Assembly: GCF_013377785.1 (NCBI RefSeq)
Contig: NZ_JABXWT010000002.1
Span: 124,001-188,000, forward strand
Origin: Ruegeria haliotis
GTDB lineage: Bacteria > Pseudomonadota > Alphaproteobacteria > Rhodobacterales > Rhodobacteraceae
Length of the DNA: 64,000 nucleotides
Direction: 5' to 3'
A program made the position numbers and the translations under genes. A model generated the notes under the pieces. The model saw only the letters and a list, made by a program, of their open reading frames with translations, was not told the origin of the DNA and ran no database searches. This document shows, in pieces, positions 8,152 to 17,310 of the stretch; the stretch's first letter is position 1, and every line of letters begins with the position of its first letter.

Positions 8152-8730
8152 ATGATCAAGAAGCTTATCTCGTTCAATATTGCGGCCGCTGCGCTGTTAT
8201 GCGGAGCCGTCAACGCGCAAGAAGCGCCCACGTCCGATGCTGACACCGGCCTGGATCTTGGCGAAACCGGCCCTCGCACCGGAGAGCAGTTTCTCAAAGA
8301 GAAATCCGGCGACTGGGATATTTCGTGCATCAAGGCTCAGGAAGGCGCAGATCCGTGTGCTCTGGTGCAAGTCCTCAATGGCCAACAAGGTGAACCGATT
8401 GCAGAAGTCTCAATTGGCAAACTGCCCGAAGGCGGTGCAGCCGTGGCATGGGCAAACGTGATCGTACCGCTTGAAACGCTTTTGCAGGCGCAGCTTGCCC
8501 TTTCAATCGATGGCGCACCACGCAAACTGTACAACTACCACCACTGCGTTCCGGTCGGCTGCATTGCGCAACTGGGCCTGAGCAAAGGTGATATCGACGC
8601 CATGAAGGCGGGCAGCGAAGCGAAATTCTCTCTGGTTCCTGCACGTTTTCCAGATCAGGTTCTGGAAATGGATATGTCTTTGTCCGGCTTCACCGCAGGA
8701 TTTGATGGCCTGACCGTCAACCAGAACTAA
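8152..8730 (+). CDS. IalB-family (invasion-associated locus B) secreted protein
   Basis: This is a 192-residue protein with a signal peptide cleaved near GAVNAQE, so it is periplasmic or surface-exposed. The mature part has the IalB-family pattern: GDWDISC, then PCALVQ, then a YHHCVPVGCIAQ segment, giving four cysteines that likely form two disulfides, and a C-terminal beta-rich SLSGFTAGFDGL. IalB was named for erythrocyte invasion in Bartonella, but the family is widespread in free-living alphaproteobacteria, where its role is unclear. A GAGG site lies 5 nt before the start. A strong terminator follows. Confidence 0.85.
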   Translation: MIKKLISFNIAAAALLCGAVNAQEAPTSDADTGLDLGETGPRTGEQFLKEKSGDWDISCIKAQEGADPCALVQVLNGQQGEPIAEVSIGKLPEGGAAVAWANVIVPLETLLQAQLALSIDGAPRKLYNYHHCVPVGCIAQLGLSKGDIDAMKAGSEAKFSLVPARFPDQVLEMDMSLSGFTAGFDGLTVNQN

Positions 8731-8746
8731 GGGCGTTCAATTCCAG

Positions 8747-8779
8747 ATCGCCGCCGCAACAAAGTGGCGGCGATTTTTT
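8747..8779 (+). terminator. Rho-independent terminator after the IalB-family gene
   Basis: ATCGCCGCC (8747-8755) pairs with GGCGGCGAT (8766-8774), followed by six T. It lies between convergent genes and sits directly before the stop of the minus-strand KAS gene. Confidence 0.85.
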
Positions 8780-8782
8780 CTG

Positions 8783-9991
8783 CTAAATGCGCTTTAGTGC
8801 CAGAACGGCATTCAACCCGCCAAAGGCAAACGCATTGCTGAGCGCGACATCGACCTTGGCCTCTCGGGCCTCGTTCGGAACAACATCCAGCGCGCATTCC
8901 GGGTCGGGTTCTTCATACCCTATCGTCGGCGCGATGATCCCGTCCCTCAGCGCCATGATGCACGCCAACAGCTCGACAGCGCCTGTGCCGCCGATCAGAT
9001 GCCCGTGCATGGATTTGGTCGATGAGATCATCAGGTCATCCGCATGAGGTCCGAAAACGCCCGCAACTGCGGCACATTCCGTTTTGTCATTGGCCGCCGT
9101 GCCTGTACCGTGCGCATTGATATAGCACACATCGCTGGCATTCAGCTTGGCATCCACCAGTGCTCCCTCCATCGCGCGCGAAGCACCCTGTTTGCTGGGC
9201 ATTACGATATCTGACGCATCCGAAGACATGGCAAAGCCAACAACCTCACACAGGATTTCAGCGCCCCGGGCACGTGCATGTTCGTATTCTTCGAAAACGA
9301 AAACACCAGCACCCTCGCCTTGCACCATCCCGTTACGATTGGCGCTGAAGGGGCGACAGGCGTCCTTGGACATCACACGCAAACCCTCCCATGCCTTAAC
9401 ACCGCCAAAGCACAGCATCGATTCAGCGCCGCCTGTGATCATGGCTGGCGCAGCCCCACTGCGCACCATCTGAAAGGCCAGCGACATCGCGTGGTTTGAC
9501 GACGCACATGCAGTCGAGACCGTAAAGCTTGGCCCCTTCAGGTTATGTTCCATCGACACATGGCTGGCCGCAGCATTGTTCATCAGCTTGGGCACCACAA
9601 ACGGATGCACCCGGTTCTTGCCATCTTCATAGACCGAGCGGTAATTGTCGTCCCATGTGGAAACGCCGCCACCGGCAGTGCCCAGAACAACTCCGGACCT
9701 TGCGGCCAGTTCACCGTGAAATTCAATCCCGGATTGGTCGATCGCCTCTTTCGCTGCTGTCAGGGTGAATTGGGTGAACCGATCATACAGGGTCATTTGC
9801 TGACGGTTGAACCGGCCCTCAGCCTCGAACCCGCGGACCTGTCCGCCGATCTTGATGGCCAGTCGGTCCACATCGCGAAACTCCAGGTCCGAGATACCAC
9901 AGCGACCTTCGCGCATGGCCTCCAGCGTGTCGGGGACCGAATGGCCCAGCGAGTTGATGGTACCAGCCCCGGTAATGACAACGCGTTTCAT
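8783..9991 (-). CDS. Beta-ketoacyl-ACP synthase (FabF/KAS II family)
   Basis: This 402-residue condensing enzyme extends acyl-ACP with malonyl-ACP. The catalytic triad is visible: Cys162 in TACASS, His294 in NAHGTGT, and His331 in MHGHLIGGTGA with Lys326 before it. The glycine-rich FAFGGLNAVL near the end is also canonical. It is the last gene of a minus-strand operon, 8 nt after a dedicated acyl carrier protein and after an LpxD-like acyltransferase, so it probably makes a special acyl chain on that ACP for the cell envelope rather than serving bulk fatty acid synthesis. The MH in place of TG before GHL is a small departure from housekeeping FabF. Confidence 0.88.
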   Translation of the reverse strand: MKRVVITGAGTINSLGHSVPDTLEAMREGRCGISDLEFRDVDRLAIKIGGQVRGFEAEGRFNRQQMTLYDRFTQFTLTAAKEAIDQSGIEFHGELAARSGVVLGTAGGGVSTWDDNYRSVYEDGKNRVHPFVVPKLMNNAAASHVSMEHNLKGPSFTVSTACASSNHAMSLAFQMVRSGAAPAMITGGAESMLCFGGVKAWEGLRVMSKDACRPFSANRNGMVQGEGAGVFVFEEYEHARARGAEILCEVVGFAMSSDASDIVMPSKQGASRAMEGALVDAKLNASDVCYINAHGTGTAANDKTECAAVAGVFGPHADDLMISSTKSMHGHLIGGTGAVELLACIMALRDGIIAPTIGYEEPDPECALDVVPNEAREAKVDVALSNAFAFGGLNAVLALKRI

Positions 9992-9999
9992 AACTGTTG

Positions 10000-10257
10000 T
10001 CAGACCTTTTCCGACACGAGCTTATCGATCCCGGAAATGATCGCAGCCACGTTGGTAATGTCGAAATCGCTGGCCGTTGGTTCATTTGCGTTGAACGGGA
10101 TAGTGATGTCGAACTCTTCTTCGATGGCAAAAATGCTCTCAACCAGACCCAGGCTATCGATACCCAGATCCTCGAGCGTGCTTTCGGGTGTCACGTCCGA
10201 TGGCTCCAGCACGGCCTGCTCTGCAATGATTGCGATGACGCGGTCGCTGATGCTCAT
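10000..10257 (-). CDS. Acyl carrier protein (specialised)
   Basis: This 85-residue acidic four-helix protein has the phosphopantetheine attachment motif GIDSLGLVE, with Ser35 as the modified residue. It is distinct from the housekeeping AcpP, which normally sits between fabG and fabF and has DSLDTVE. Here it lies between an LpxD-like gene (32 nt) and a KAS gene (8 nt), so it likely carries the acyl chain used by those two enzymes. It is comparable in setting to dedicated lipid-A ACPs such as AcpXL of rhizobia, though sequence identity to AcpXL is not evident. Confidence 0.88.
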   Translation of the reverse strand: MSISDRVIAIIAEQAVLEPSDVTPESTLEDLGIDSLGLVESIFAIEEEFDITIPFNANEPTASDFDITNVAAIISGIDKLVSEKV

Positions 10258-10289
10258 GTCGATCCCCTGATTACCGGTTTGACGTTGAT

Positions 10290-11381
10290 TTAATCGCTCG
10301 GAGGCTGTTTGAAAACAGCCTTTTTCAACGCCTCTACGTCACGCGTCAAACGTGGCAGACGGCGCTGTGCTTTGTATATGTCCGTATGGGTTTCCATTTT
10401 GATGCCCGGGTAGCCCATGATGACGCGACCGGCAGGCACATTGGACAAGATCTTGGTGCCCCCGCCCGCAATGACGCCATCGCCGATAAAGATGTTGTCG
10501 ACCACCCCGGTCTGCCCACCCAGCACTACATTATTGCCAATCTCAACCGAGCCGGAAACACCCGTCTGACCGCACAAAAGGCAATCTTGCCCAACGCGTG
10601 TGTTGTGACCCACGTGAACAAGGTTATCCACCTTGGAGCCGCTGCCAATGCAGGTGTTGCGGATTGTGCCGTTGTCGATCGTGCAATTGGCGCCGACCTC
10701 GACATCGTCGCCGATCTCTACCGCACCCAACGAGTGAATGCGCAACCAGTTTTGCGCCTTGGCGTCGCCCTGATCGCCTAAAGTCTTGCGTACGTTTTCA
10801 ACGCCCGAAACTTCGGGCGTAACAAAGCTGAACCCGTCGCTGCCGATCCGGGCGCCGGGTTGCGCGATAAACCGGTCGCCGATTTGTGCGCGTGCTCCGA
10901 TACTGACCATTTCGCGTAAAACCGCGTTGTCCCCAAGGACAGCGTCGGTTCCGATCACACAATGCGCTCCGATGATGGCACCTGAACCAATACGGACCCG
11001 TGCGCCCACTACAGCCAAAGGACCAACAGATGCGTTTGGCGCTATCTCGGCGGTCGGATCGATCACGGCCGAGGGATGAATGCCCGGTTCAATCCCTTGC
11101 CCCCGGTCCAGCATGGCCGTGATTCCAGCCATTGCCATACGCGGGCGCGGCACGAAGATCGCAGCCCGAAGGCCCAGAGCCTGCCAATCCGCATTTTCCC
11201 ACAACACGGCCACACGCGCGTCGCCGTTAGAGAGTGCCTCGGCGTATTTCGGCGCCATGGCCATTGCCAGATCCATCGGTCCCGCATCACCGGGTTCGGC
11301 AGCGCGCACAATGGTCAGACCGGTGTCGCCCTGGCACTCCGCCCCAAGGGCGTCGGCGATTTGCTGAACGGTAAATTGCAT
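10290..11381 (-). CDS. lpxD: LpxD-family UDP-3-O-acylglucosamine N-acyltransferase
   Basis: This 363-residue protein has the LpxD layout: an N-terminal uridine-binding domain (to about residue 100), then a left-handed beta helix of hexapeptide repeats (IGSGAIIGAH, IGDDVEVGANC, IGNNVVLGGQ) with the catalytic-region sequence DNLVHVGHNTRVG, and a C-terminal helical tail. LpxD adds the N-linked hydroxyacyl chain in lipid A synthesis from acyl-ACP. The ATG at 11381 has an AGGAAA site; an upstream extension to 11492 reads as basic non-conserved sequence. It is not in the usual bamA-lpxD-fabZ-lpxA cluster but in an ACP/KAS operon, so it may be a second, special-purpose LpxD. Confidence 0.85.
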   Translation of the reverse strand: MQFTVQQIADALGAECQGDTGLTIVRAAEPGDAGPMDLAMAMAPKYAEALSNGDARVAVLWENADWQALGLRAAIFVPRPRMAMAGITAMLDRGQGIEPGIHPSAVIDPTAEIAPNASVGPLAVVGARVRIGSGAIIGAHCVIGTDAVLGDNAVLREMVSIGARAQIGDRFIAQPGARIGSDGFSFVTPEVSGVENVRKTLGDQGDAKAQNWLRIHSLGAVEIGDDVEVGANCTIDNGTIRNTCIGSGSKVDNLVHVGHNTRVGQDCLLCGQTGVSGSVEIGNNVVLGGQTGVVDNIFIGDGVIAGGGTKILSNVPAGRVIMGYPGIKMETHTDIYKAQRRLPRLTRDVEALKKAVFKQPPSD

Positions 11382-11415
11382 GGCGGGTTTCCTTGTCGCA
11401 GGATTTGACCCGTGA

Positions 11416-13023
11416 TTACCCCTGAACGTCCGGCAGGACCACCCCTGCCTTTTGCAGCGCGTCCCAAATCTTGCGGTCGCGGTTGTAGACATCGCGGCGA
11501 TACTGAACCTCGCCCTTGGGTCCGATATACGCAGTACGATAGATCAGGTGCACCGGAACCGACTGTTCCAGATCCACCTTGGTCTCTTTTCCGGTTCGCA
11601 GCACACGCTGGAAAAACGCCTTTGGGTCTTCCTCTTGCCGGGCCAGCAACGCGTAGGCAAAATCAAACGGCTGTGCCAGACGGATACACCCGTGTGAAAA
11701 CGCCCGAACCTCGCGCGCGAACAGACTTTTCTGAGGTGTATCATGTAGATAGATGTTGTACTTGTTGGGAAACATGAACTTCACCAAACCCAGCGCATTG
11801 CCTTTGCTGGGGGGCTGACGCATCGCAAAGGGGAAGTTGCGCGCAGTGAATTGGGTAAAGTCCACAGCCCCACGATTGACCTGACGACCTCTTCTGTCGG
11901 TGATTTCAATATGGCCCACCGCACCCGGGTTCGCTTGCAGTTTCGGCAGATACTCCTTGGTGATGATCGAGCGTGGTACATACCAGCTTGGATTGATCAC
12001 CATATGCTCCATCTGGTCTGAGAATTCCGGGCTGCGACGATCCTTGATGTTCTTGCCGATTACCGCGCGGGTTTCGAACGTCACCAACCCGTCATCAACG
12101 ATCTTGGCTGAAAAGTCAGTCTGATTGACCAGGATGTGGCGTGGACCACGTTCACGCGGCAGCCAGCGCTCACGCTCCAAAGCAACATAGACCGCCTTCA
12201 AGCGATCCGAAGCCGGGCGATTGAGTTCTGTGATAGTGCCCTGACCGGCCACACCGTCAGGCTCCAACCCATGCGCTGTCTGAAACGCACGAACGGCCGC
12301 CAGCAACCCATCGTCAAAGCCGGGGCTGGCTGTCGGGTTGAGATACCCCATTGAAACCAAACGATTGCGCAGTTTTAGAACATTGGGGCTGGTATCACCA
12401 TGTTCCAACTTCGCTACCGGAACAGTTGGGCCCCACCCTCCCTGATCAACCAGCGTTTCCAGCGCCAGTTTCTGCTTCATCAGCGCCCGATACTGCACCG
12501 ATTGTGGCGCGAGTTGATCAAGATACGTCGCCCCGTGCGTATCTATCCCCTGCAGATGTTCCGCTGCACTGCGCCGTTCAACCTTGCGCACAAGGCCTTC
12601 GTCAATTTTGGCCGGGCGCAAAGCCCCCGCATAGAGATCATCCGCATATTCGACAAAAACCCGGGTCAATTCGGCCTCAACCGCACCCAAATCACGCACC
12701 GAGCGCGCGTTTTGCATCTGGTCCAGCAATGCCTGTACATCGTAGCTGGCTGCAGGCAGCCCATGCAGATCCGTATTAGACAGTGCTTTGATCAATGCAG
12801 CGCGACGTTGCGCATGCTCTGGCGCATCCCCGACCCAAATAGGCGAAAAACCGTTGATTCGATAAAACTCAGCAATTCCGGACGCATTCGGCACATTTTC
12901 GGCAACTGCCATCTGAAAGGCAGTGTCAGGCGCCGCATCAGAGGTGGTATTTGCCATGGTGGCCGTTGCCGCAAAACAGGCGGTCAGCAGGATACTGGTA
13001 CTTGTCCGAAAAACAGAGAGCAT
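11416..13023 (-). CDS. L,D-transpeptidase (YcbB/LdtD-like)
   Basis: This 535-residue periplasmic enzyme forms 3-3 cross-links in peptidoglycan. Visible parts are a signal peptide (to about ATATMANT), a Pro/Asn-rich scaffold domain (about 30-210), a peptidoglycan-binding-type repeat around residues 215-270 (LRNRLVSMGYLNP ... VRAFQTAHGLEPDGVAG), and a YkuD catalytic domain with FSHGCIRL, Cys446 as nucleophile and an upstream YLHDTP histidine. Size and domain order match YcbB. The start at 13023 has an AAGGTCATCCC site and begins the signal peptide. It is the first gene of the operon ending in LpxD, ACP and KAS, and is divergent from a DUF882 gene. Confidence 0.88.
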   Translation of the reverse strand: MLSVFRTSTSILLTACFAATATMANTTSDAAPDTAFQMAVAENVPNASGIAEFYRINGFSPIWVGDAPEHAQRRAALIKALSNTDLHGLPAASYDVQALLDQMQNARSVRDLGAVEAELTRVFVEYADDLYAGALRPAKIDEGLVRKVERRSAAEHLQGIDTHGATYLDQLAPQSVQYRALMKQKLALETLVDQGGWGPTVPVAKLEHGDTSPNVLKLRNRLVSMGYLNPTASPGFDDGLLAAVRAFQTAHGLEPDGVAGQGTITELNRPASDRLKAVYVALERERWLPRERGPRHILVNQTDFSAKIVDDGLVTFETRAVIGKNIKDRRSPEFSDQMEHMVINPSWYVPRSIITKEYLPKLQANPGAVGHIEITDRRGRQVNRGAVDFTQFTARNFPFAMRQPPSKGNALGLVKFMFPNKYNIYLHDTPQKSLFAREVRAFSHGCIRLAQPFDFAYALLARQEEDPKAFFQRVLRTGKETKVDLEQSVPVHLIYRTAYIGPKGEVQYRRDVYNRDRKIWDALQKAGVVLPDVQG

Positions 13024-13376
13024 GGGATGACCTTGGTTATTCAATAGCTTGCACAGAAAAGCGCCGCGCCGACCAAATATGGTTTTGCGACCGGGTGCTT
13101 GTCCATTCACAAATCCCTTACCCAATCGCTTCTGCCATCGCCTGATGCGCGTTTGCATCGACCGGGTTGCAAAAAATCCGCAAATGCACAGAAAAATGAG
13201 ACCTTGCACAAATTGCGCAAAAAACTGCCGAAAATTCCCCCTTGAAAAGGTGATTTTGAAAGACTTCTTGGCGACCGAATCCGATTATGCCATAAATTCG
13301 CCATCTGGGATGGGAAATAATTAAGACAGCGCGCGTAACATCGTGTGCAGGCAGGAACAGTACGGGACGACACAAA
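13024..13376. other. Divergent promoter region between ldt-like and DUF882 genes
   Basis: These 353 bp hold no gene I can support. They must contain the promoters of both the L,D-transpeptidase operon (minus) and the DUF882 gene (plus), and possibly a shared control site. The right part is rich in A runs. No clear operator palindrome was seen. Confidence 0.5.
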
Positions 13377-13946
13377 ATGACCAACGGCAGTACCTCGGGC
13401 TTGACCCGGCGTGCCCTATTGGGCGCATTTGCGGCTACAGCAGTTGCCGCAGCACCGACTTTCTCCAATGCAGCAGGATTCCTTCGAGGTGGCGGTGATA
13501 TCCGCCGTATCCGTATGTATTCCGGTCGGACGGGCGAGCGGATTGATATGATATATTGGGTTGACGGCAAATACATCAAGGACGCTGTCAAAGAAGTGAA
13601 CCACTTCATGCGTGACTGGCGGACCGATCAAACCAAGGCCATGGATTTGCGCACAATCGATATCATGGCCGCCTCGCACAATCTTCTGGATGCGAACGAG
13701 CCTTATATGTTGCTGTCGGGCTATCGCTCGCCACAGACCAACGCGATGCTGCGTTCGAAATCTCGCAATGTGGCACGGAACTCGCTGCACATGCAGGGTC
13801 AGGCCGCTGATCTACGGCTGGCTTCGCGGTCGGTTTCGCAGATGGCCAAAGCGGCCATGTCCTGTCGCGCAGGCGGTGTTGGCAAATACTACGGTTCGAA
13901 CTTTGTACATATGGATTGTGGCGTCATCCGTAGCTGGCGCGGTTAA
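13377..13946 (+). CDS. DUF882 (YcbK/MepK-like) peptidoglycan peptidase, Tat-exported
   Basis: This 189-residue protein begins with a twin-arginine signal (LTRRALLGAFAAT, cleavage near SNAAG) and carries a DUF882/peptidase M15 domain. Zinc-site residues are visible in LHMQGQAADL (His and Asp) and VHMDCG (His). In E. coli the homolog MepK cleaves 3-3 cross-links, the bond made by LdtD-type transpeptidases, and the two genes are also neighbours there. Here the enzyme and its likely opponent are divergent, 353 bp apart. The ribosome site GGGACG precedes the start. Confidence 0.88.
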   Translation: MTNGSTSGLTRRALLGAFAATAVAAAPTFSNAAGFLRGGGDIRRIRMYSGRTGERIDMIYWVDGKYIKDAVKEVNHFMRDWRTDQTKAMDLRTIDIMAASHNLLDANEPYMLLSGYRSPQTNAMLRSKSRNVARNSLHMQGQAADLRLASRSVSQMAKAAMSCRAGGVGKYYGSNFVHMDCGVIRSWRG

Positions 13947-14305
13947 TACCGACCACACTAAAGTCGGCGATATGAGTCTTTCAGACTATTCTCTGGATGA
14001 CATTTTTTAACTCGCCGTTGAACATGGCACAGGATTGCAACTGATCTGCTCTTGCCTGGGTGCTGATCGCAATCGTAGGGTCTATACTGTTGACTATCCT
14101 ACTTTTGTACACCGTTGGAGACGGGCCGGATAACCCAGCTATCTGAGCGGGCCTTCTGATCCAAACGCCGATCGAAACCCTATCGCTCACGACCCTGACT
14201 GTCACCTACGTTCGATCTTCCATCCCCGCATCGAACGCATCTTTTCTATCCGTAAATACTGAAATCCGTGTCATATCTTCCATGCATTTTATTGAAGGAA
14301 CGAAT
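13947..14305. other. Gap of 359 bp with no supported gene
   Basis: I saw no gene or RNA here. A short imperfect hairpin (CCGAC/GTCGG, around 13950-13970) follows the DUF882 stop and a T6 run occurs near 14003-14008, but spacing does not make a convincing terminator. The stretch precedes an orphan gene and is less GC-rich than the neighbouring operons. Confidence 0.4.
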
Positions 14306-14773
14306 ATGTCACTGAATTTTCGGGCCATTATTGAAATCGTTGAGAGGTTGGTTGTCATAACTGCTGCCGGTATTGCAGTCTTCCCGCTTTACCAATGGTA
14401 TAACGAGAAGGATGACCGAAGGCTGGAACGGATTACAACGTTTATCTCAGCGGGTTCGGAATGCCTTAACCACACCGATTGGATGGAAAACAACATACTC
14501 ATTAGTCTCGAAGCATGGGATGAATCGATTACGAACACGATCTACGCCAGATTGAACGTGGCAAAGATGTGTAGTGAGTTGTATGGCTCATTACATGCCG
14601 AATTCTTGGGTGAATATTCGGACAAACATGAGTACTTTGAACCTATCTGGAGTTCGGCTACCCGTCGCGATATTGGCGTATGGATTGAAGCCGCAGCTCA
14701 CACGGAAAAGTATACAGCTGATGACTTTTTTGAATGGGAGCAAGCGACCAGATTTTCGACCGAAAACCAATGA
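14306..14773 (+). CDS. Hypothetical membrane-anchored protein, orphan
   Basis: This predicted 155-residue protein has one N-terminal transmembrane segment (about residues 13-32, VVITAAGIAVFPLYQWY) and a charged, aromatic-rich cytosolic or periplasmic domain. I do not recognise it. GAAGGAA stands 6 nt before the ATG at 14306, which supports this start over the one at 14282. Codon use (many AAT, GAT, ATT, TTT) and base composition are more AT-rich than the neighbours. The gene lies alone between gaps, next to the 3' side of tRNA-Arg(CCG), a position typical of acquired DNA, but no integrase or repeated att sequence was found. Confidence 0.6.
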   Translation: MSLNFRAIIEIVERLVVITAAGIAVFPLYQWYNEKDDRRLERITTFISAGSECLNHTDWMENNILISLEAWDESITNTIYARLNVAKMCSELYGSLHAEFLGEYSDKHEYFEPIWSSATRRDIGVWIEAAAHTEKYTADDFFEWEQATRFSTENQ

Positions 14774-14865
14774 CCGACCAGCCCGCCAAAGGTGATAGGG
14801 TATTCCCAGTCTTGCACTGACAAGCCACTTAAACGTGTGCAGAACCGTGAAGTTTTTTGGTTTAA

Positions 14866-14942
<77 letters not shown>

Positions 14943-15030
14943 CTTGGCCGTTAGCTAACCTTGTTCCGACCCGGGTGCAACTGGAAATCTTCCCGGATCA
15001 ATCAGGTTTTGCACTGACCGTTCAACGCGT

Positions 15031-16251
15031 TCAGGCGAACAGATCGTGCGCCAGTTCCAGCGCCTCGATCAAGGTGTCGACCTCATCCGTGGTGTTATAC
15101 AGACCAAAACTCGCACGGCAGGTTGCCGTCACACCCAGATGGTCCATCAACGGTCCGGCGCAGTGATGTCCGGCGCGGACCGCAACGCCCTTTTTGTCCA
15201 GGATCGTCGAAACGTCATGCGCGTGCCCTGCCCCATCCAGCGTAAAGCTGAAGATCGCGGCCTTGTCCGGCCGGGTCCCCTGAACCTGCAGCCAGTTCAA
15301 ACCGTTCAGGCGCTGCATGGCATAATCCCGCAACCCGGATTCATGCGCGGCGATGTTCTCCATCCCCAGGTCCATCATGTAATCCAATGCGACGCCCAAA
15401 CCGATGGTTTGAACAATGCCCGGAGTTCCGGCCTCAAATTTCATCGGTGGATCATTATAGATAACCTGATCCTTACTAACTTCTTTAATCATGTCGCCAC
15501 CACCCATGAAGGGGCGCATTTCAGCCATACGGTCTGACTTGATGTAGATCGCGCCAGATCCAGACGGACCATAAAGCTTGTGTCCGGTGATCGCGTAGAA
15601 ATCGCAACCGATGTCCTCGACATTGACCGGCATATGCACAGCGCCCTGACTGCCATCGACCAGAACAGGGACTCCCTTGGCGTGTGCGCCTTCGGTGATG
15701 GCTTTCACATCCACCACGGTCCCCAAAACGTTCGAGCATTGGGTGACGGCGACCAGTTTTGTTTTCGGCCCAATGGCGTCAATCACCACTTGCGGGTCCA
15801 ACCCGCCATCGGCATCTACATCAACCCATTTCAGGACAACGCCCTGCCGTTCGCGCAGGAAGTGCCAAGGCACGATATTGGCGTGATGTTCCATGACGCT
15901 AAGCACGATCTCGTCCCCGGCCTGCATGCGCGGCATGGCCCAACCGTAAGCAACCAGATTGATGCCTTCGGTCGTGCCCGAATTCAGAACGATTTCATCC
16001 TCGTTCGATGCACCAAGGAACCGTGCGATCGTTCCGCGCACGGCTTCGTATTTTTCGGTCGCAAGGTTCGAAAGGAAATGCAGGCCGCGATGCACATTCG
16101 AATATTCTTCGGCATACGCTCGGGTCACCGCATCGATCACGACCTGCGGTTTCTGCGCCGAGGCGCCATTGTCCAGATAAGTCAGCGGCTTGCCATTCAC
16201 CTGACGCGACAGGATCGGAAAGTCTGAACGAATTTTCTGCACATCATACAT
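15031..16251 (-). CDS. sufS: Cysteine desulfurase SufS
   Basis: This 406-residue PLP enzyme of the SufS (group II) class takes sulfur from cysteine for Fe-S cluster assembly on SufBCD. It has the PLP lysine in TGHKLYGPSG, the cofactor-binding HHANIVPWH and SNVLGTVVD, and the catalytic Cys364 in RAGHHCAGPL. Length is normal. It is the last gene of the iscR-suf operon, 13 nt after the YIP1-like gene. No SufE or SufU partner is encoded in the window, so the sulfur acceptor must be elsewhere. Confidence 0.95.
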   Translation of the reverse strand: MYDVQKIRSDFPILSRQVNGKPLTYLDNGASAQKPQVVIDAVTRAYAEEYSNVHRGLHFLSNLATEKYEAVRGTIARFLGASNEDEIVLNSGTTEGINLVAYGWAMPRMQAGDEIVLSVMEHHANIVPWHFLRERQGVVLKWVDVDADGGLDPQVVIDAIGPKTKLVAVTQCSNVLGTVVDVKAITEGAHAKGVPVLVDGSQGAVHMPVNVEDIGCDFYAITGHKLYGPSGSGAIYIKSDRMAEMRPFMGGGDMIKEVSKDQVIYNDPPMKFEAGTPGIVQTIGLGVALDYMMDLGMENIAAHESGLRDYAMQRLNGLNWLQVQGTRPDKAAIFSFTLDGAGHAHDVSTILDKKGVAVRAGHHCAGPLMDHLGVTATCRASFGLYNTTDEVDTLIEALELAHDLFA

Positions 16252-16264
16252 AGGTCTATGTTTC

Positions 16265-16828
16265 CTAGACGGGCCCGCTTGGGGTCAACATGAGGACGAA
16301 AGGAACCGCGACAAGGGCCGACAGCAAGATCACGGCAAACGCTTTGGCAAGCGATCCAAATTGATGCGCCTCATTCAGGAAATGGAGGGTGATGTAAAGG
16401 CTCAGCAATGCCGTCGCCAGCAACAACATCAGCATCATAAATGGAAAGGTGATGCTAAGCGCAAGCGTGATCAGCAGGGCCGCAATTTGCAGAAACTGCA
16501 ACCAGATCGTCAGCACCATCATGCCTTCAAACGTCGCGGTGCCCCCCAGAAATCGTCCGATATAGAGAAAAGCCACAATGCTCAGCATCATAGCTCCGGC
16601 GGATTTGATTAGCACCAAAGGTACCGGTTCAAGCTCTCTCAGCGCCTCTTCCGGAATTGGTACCAAAAGGTCGATGCCCAATTGCACGAGGCAATTCAGC
16701 ACGACAGCCAGAAAAAACGCCAGCCACAAGACCTCGCGTCCCAGACGCAGGTCCATCAGATGGCGGGCTGCCTCAGATGGTTGGCGCAGCGTCAAAACAG
16801 CCAGATTGCCCAAGGACACCATATTCAT
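16265..16828 (-). CDS. YIP1-family membrane protein B in the suf operon
   Basis: This is a 187-residue polytopic membrane protein with about five hydrophobic segments (for example LWLAFFLAVVLNCLVQL, MMLSIVAFLYIGRFLGG, AFAVILLSALVAVPFVLML). The pattern fits the Yip1 domain. It overlaps the preceding YIP1-like gene by 4 nt and is followed 13 nt later by sufS. Its role is unknown. Being translationally coupled within the Fe-S operon, it may be a membrane partner of assembly or simply co-regulated. Confidence 0.75.
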   Translation of the reverse strand: MNMVSLGNLAVLTLRQPSEAARHLMDLRLGREVLWLAFFLAVVLNCLVQLGIDLLVPIPEEALRELEPVPLVLIKSAGAMMLSIVAFLYIGRFLGGTATFEGMMVLTIWLQFLQIAALLITLALSITFPFMMLMLLLATALLSLYITLHFLNEAHQFGSLAKAFAVILLSALVAVPFVLMLTPSGPV

Positions 16829-17310
16829 TCAGCAGACCTTTGTACCTGTCTGAGACCGGATAACCAGAACCAGACAAAAACGGCAACCCAAACGAGCCCC
16901 ACAAGGGTCAACGTTGGTCCGGGACCGATAAACCCGGCCACCAGCCCGTTCAGCAACACCAGAGGTGCAGAGGACAGCAAAGCCCAAAACAGCGCAAGCC
17001 GCGCACCATATGCGGTTCCATGGCCACCCACCAGGCGGGCTGCCCAATGAGAGACCATAGCCAGGATATAGAAGAACAGCGGCAGAATGAAAACGGACCC
17101 CAAAAGGGCACCGCCCAGCAGCATATTCAGCTCAAGCCCCTCAAGATGCGCGCGACGCGCAAGGCCGGGCATTTGCGCAATGAAAGCAACCAGACAAAAG
17201 GCCATGACAAAGGCCAATGCCCGGTCTTCGCGCGGACCCATATCCAGAAGCCGGCGCACCACACGCCCCGGCCGCCGGTAGGTCGCCACGATATCCGTCG
17301 AGACAGGCAT
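16825..17310 (-). CDS. YIP1-family membrane protein A in the suf operon
   Basis: This 161-residue protein has four or so membrane segments (AFVMAFCLVAFIAQM, LLGGALLGSVFILPLFFYILAMV, FWALLSSAPLVLLNGLVAGF, LVGLVWVAVFVWFWL). It resembles the second YIP1-like protein in layout, so the two may be distant paralogs working together. Its ATG overlaps the sufD stop in a TGATG, and its own stop overlaps the next start, a continuous chain of coupled translation. Function is unknown. Confidence 0.72.
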   Translation of the reverse strand: MPVSTDIVATYRRPGRVVRRLLDMGPREDRALAFVMAFCLVAFIAQMPGLARRAHLEGLELNMLLGGALLGSVFILPLFFYILAMVSHWAARLVGGHGTAYGARLALFWALLSSAPLVLLNGLVAGFIGPGPTLTLVGLVWVAVFVWFWLSGLRQVQRSAE

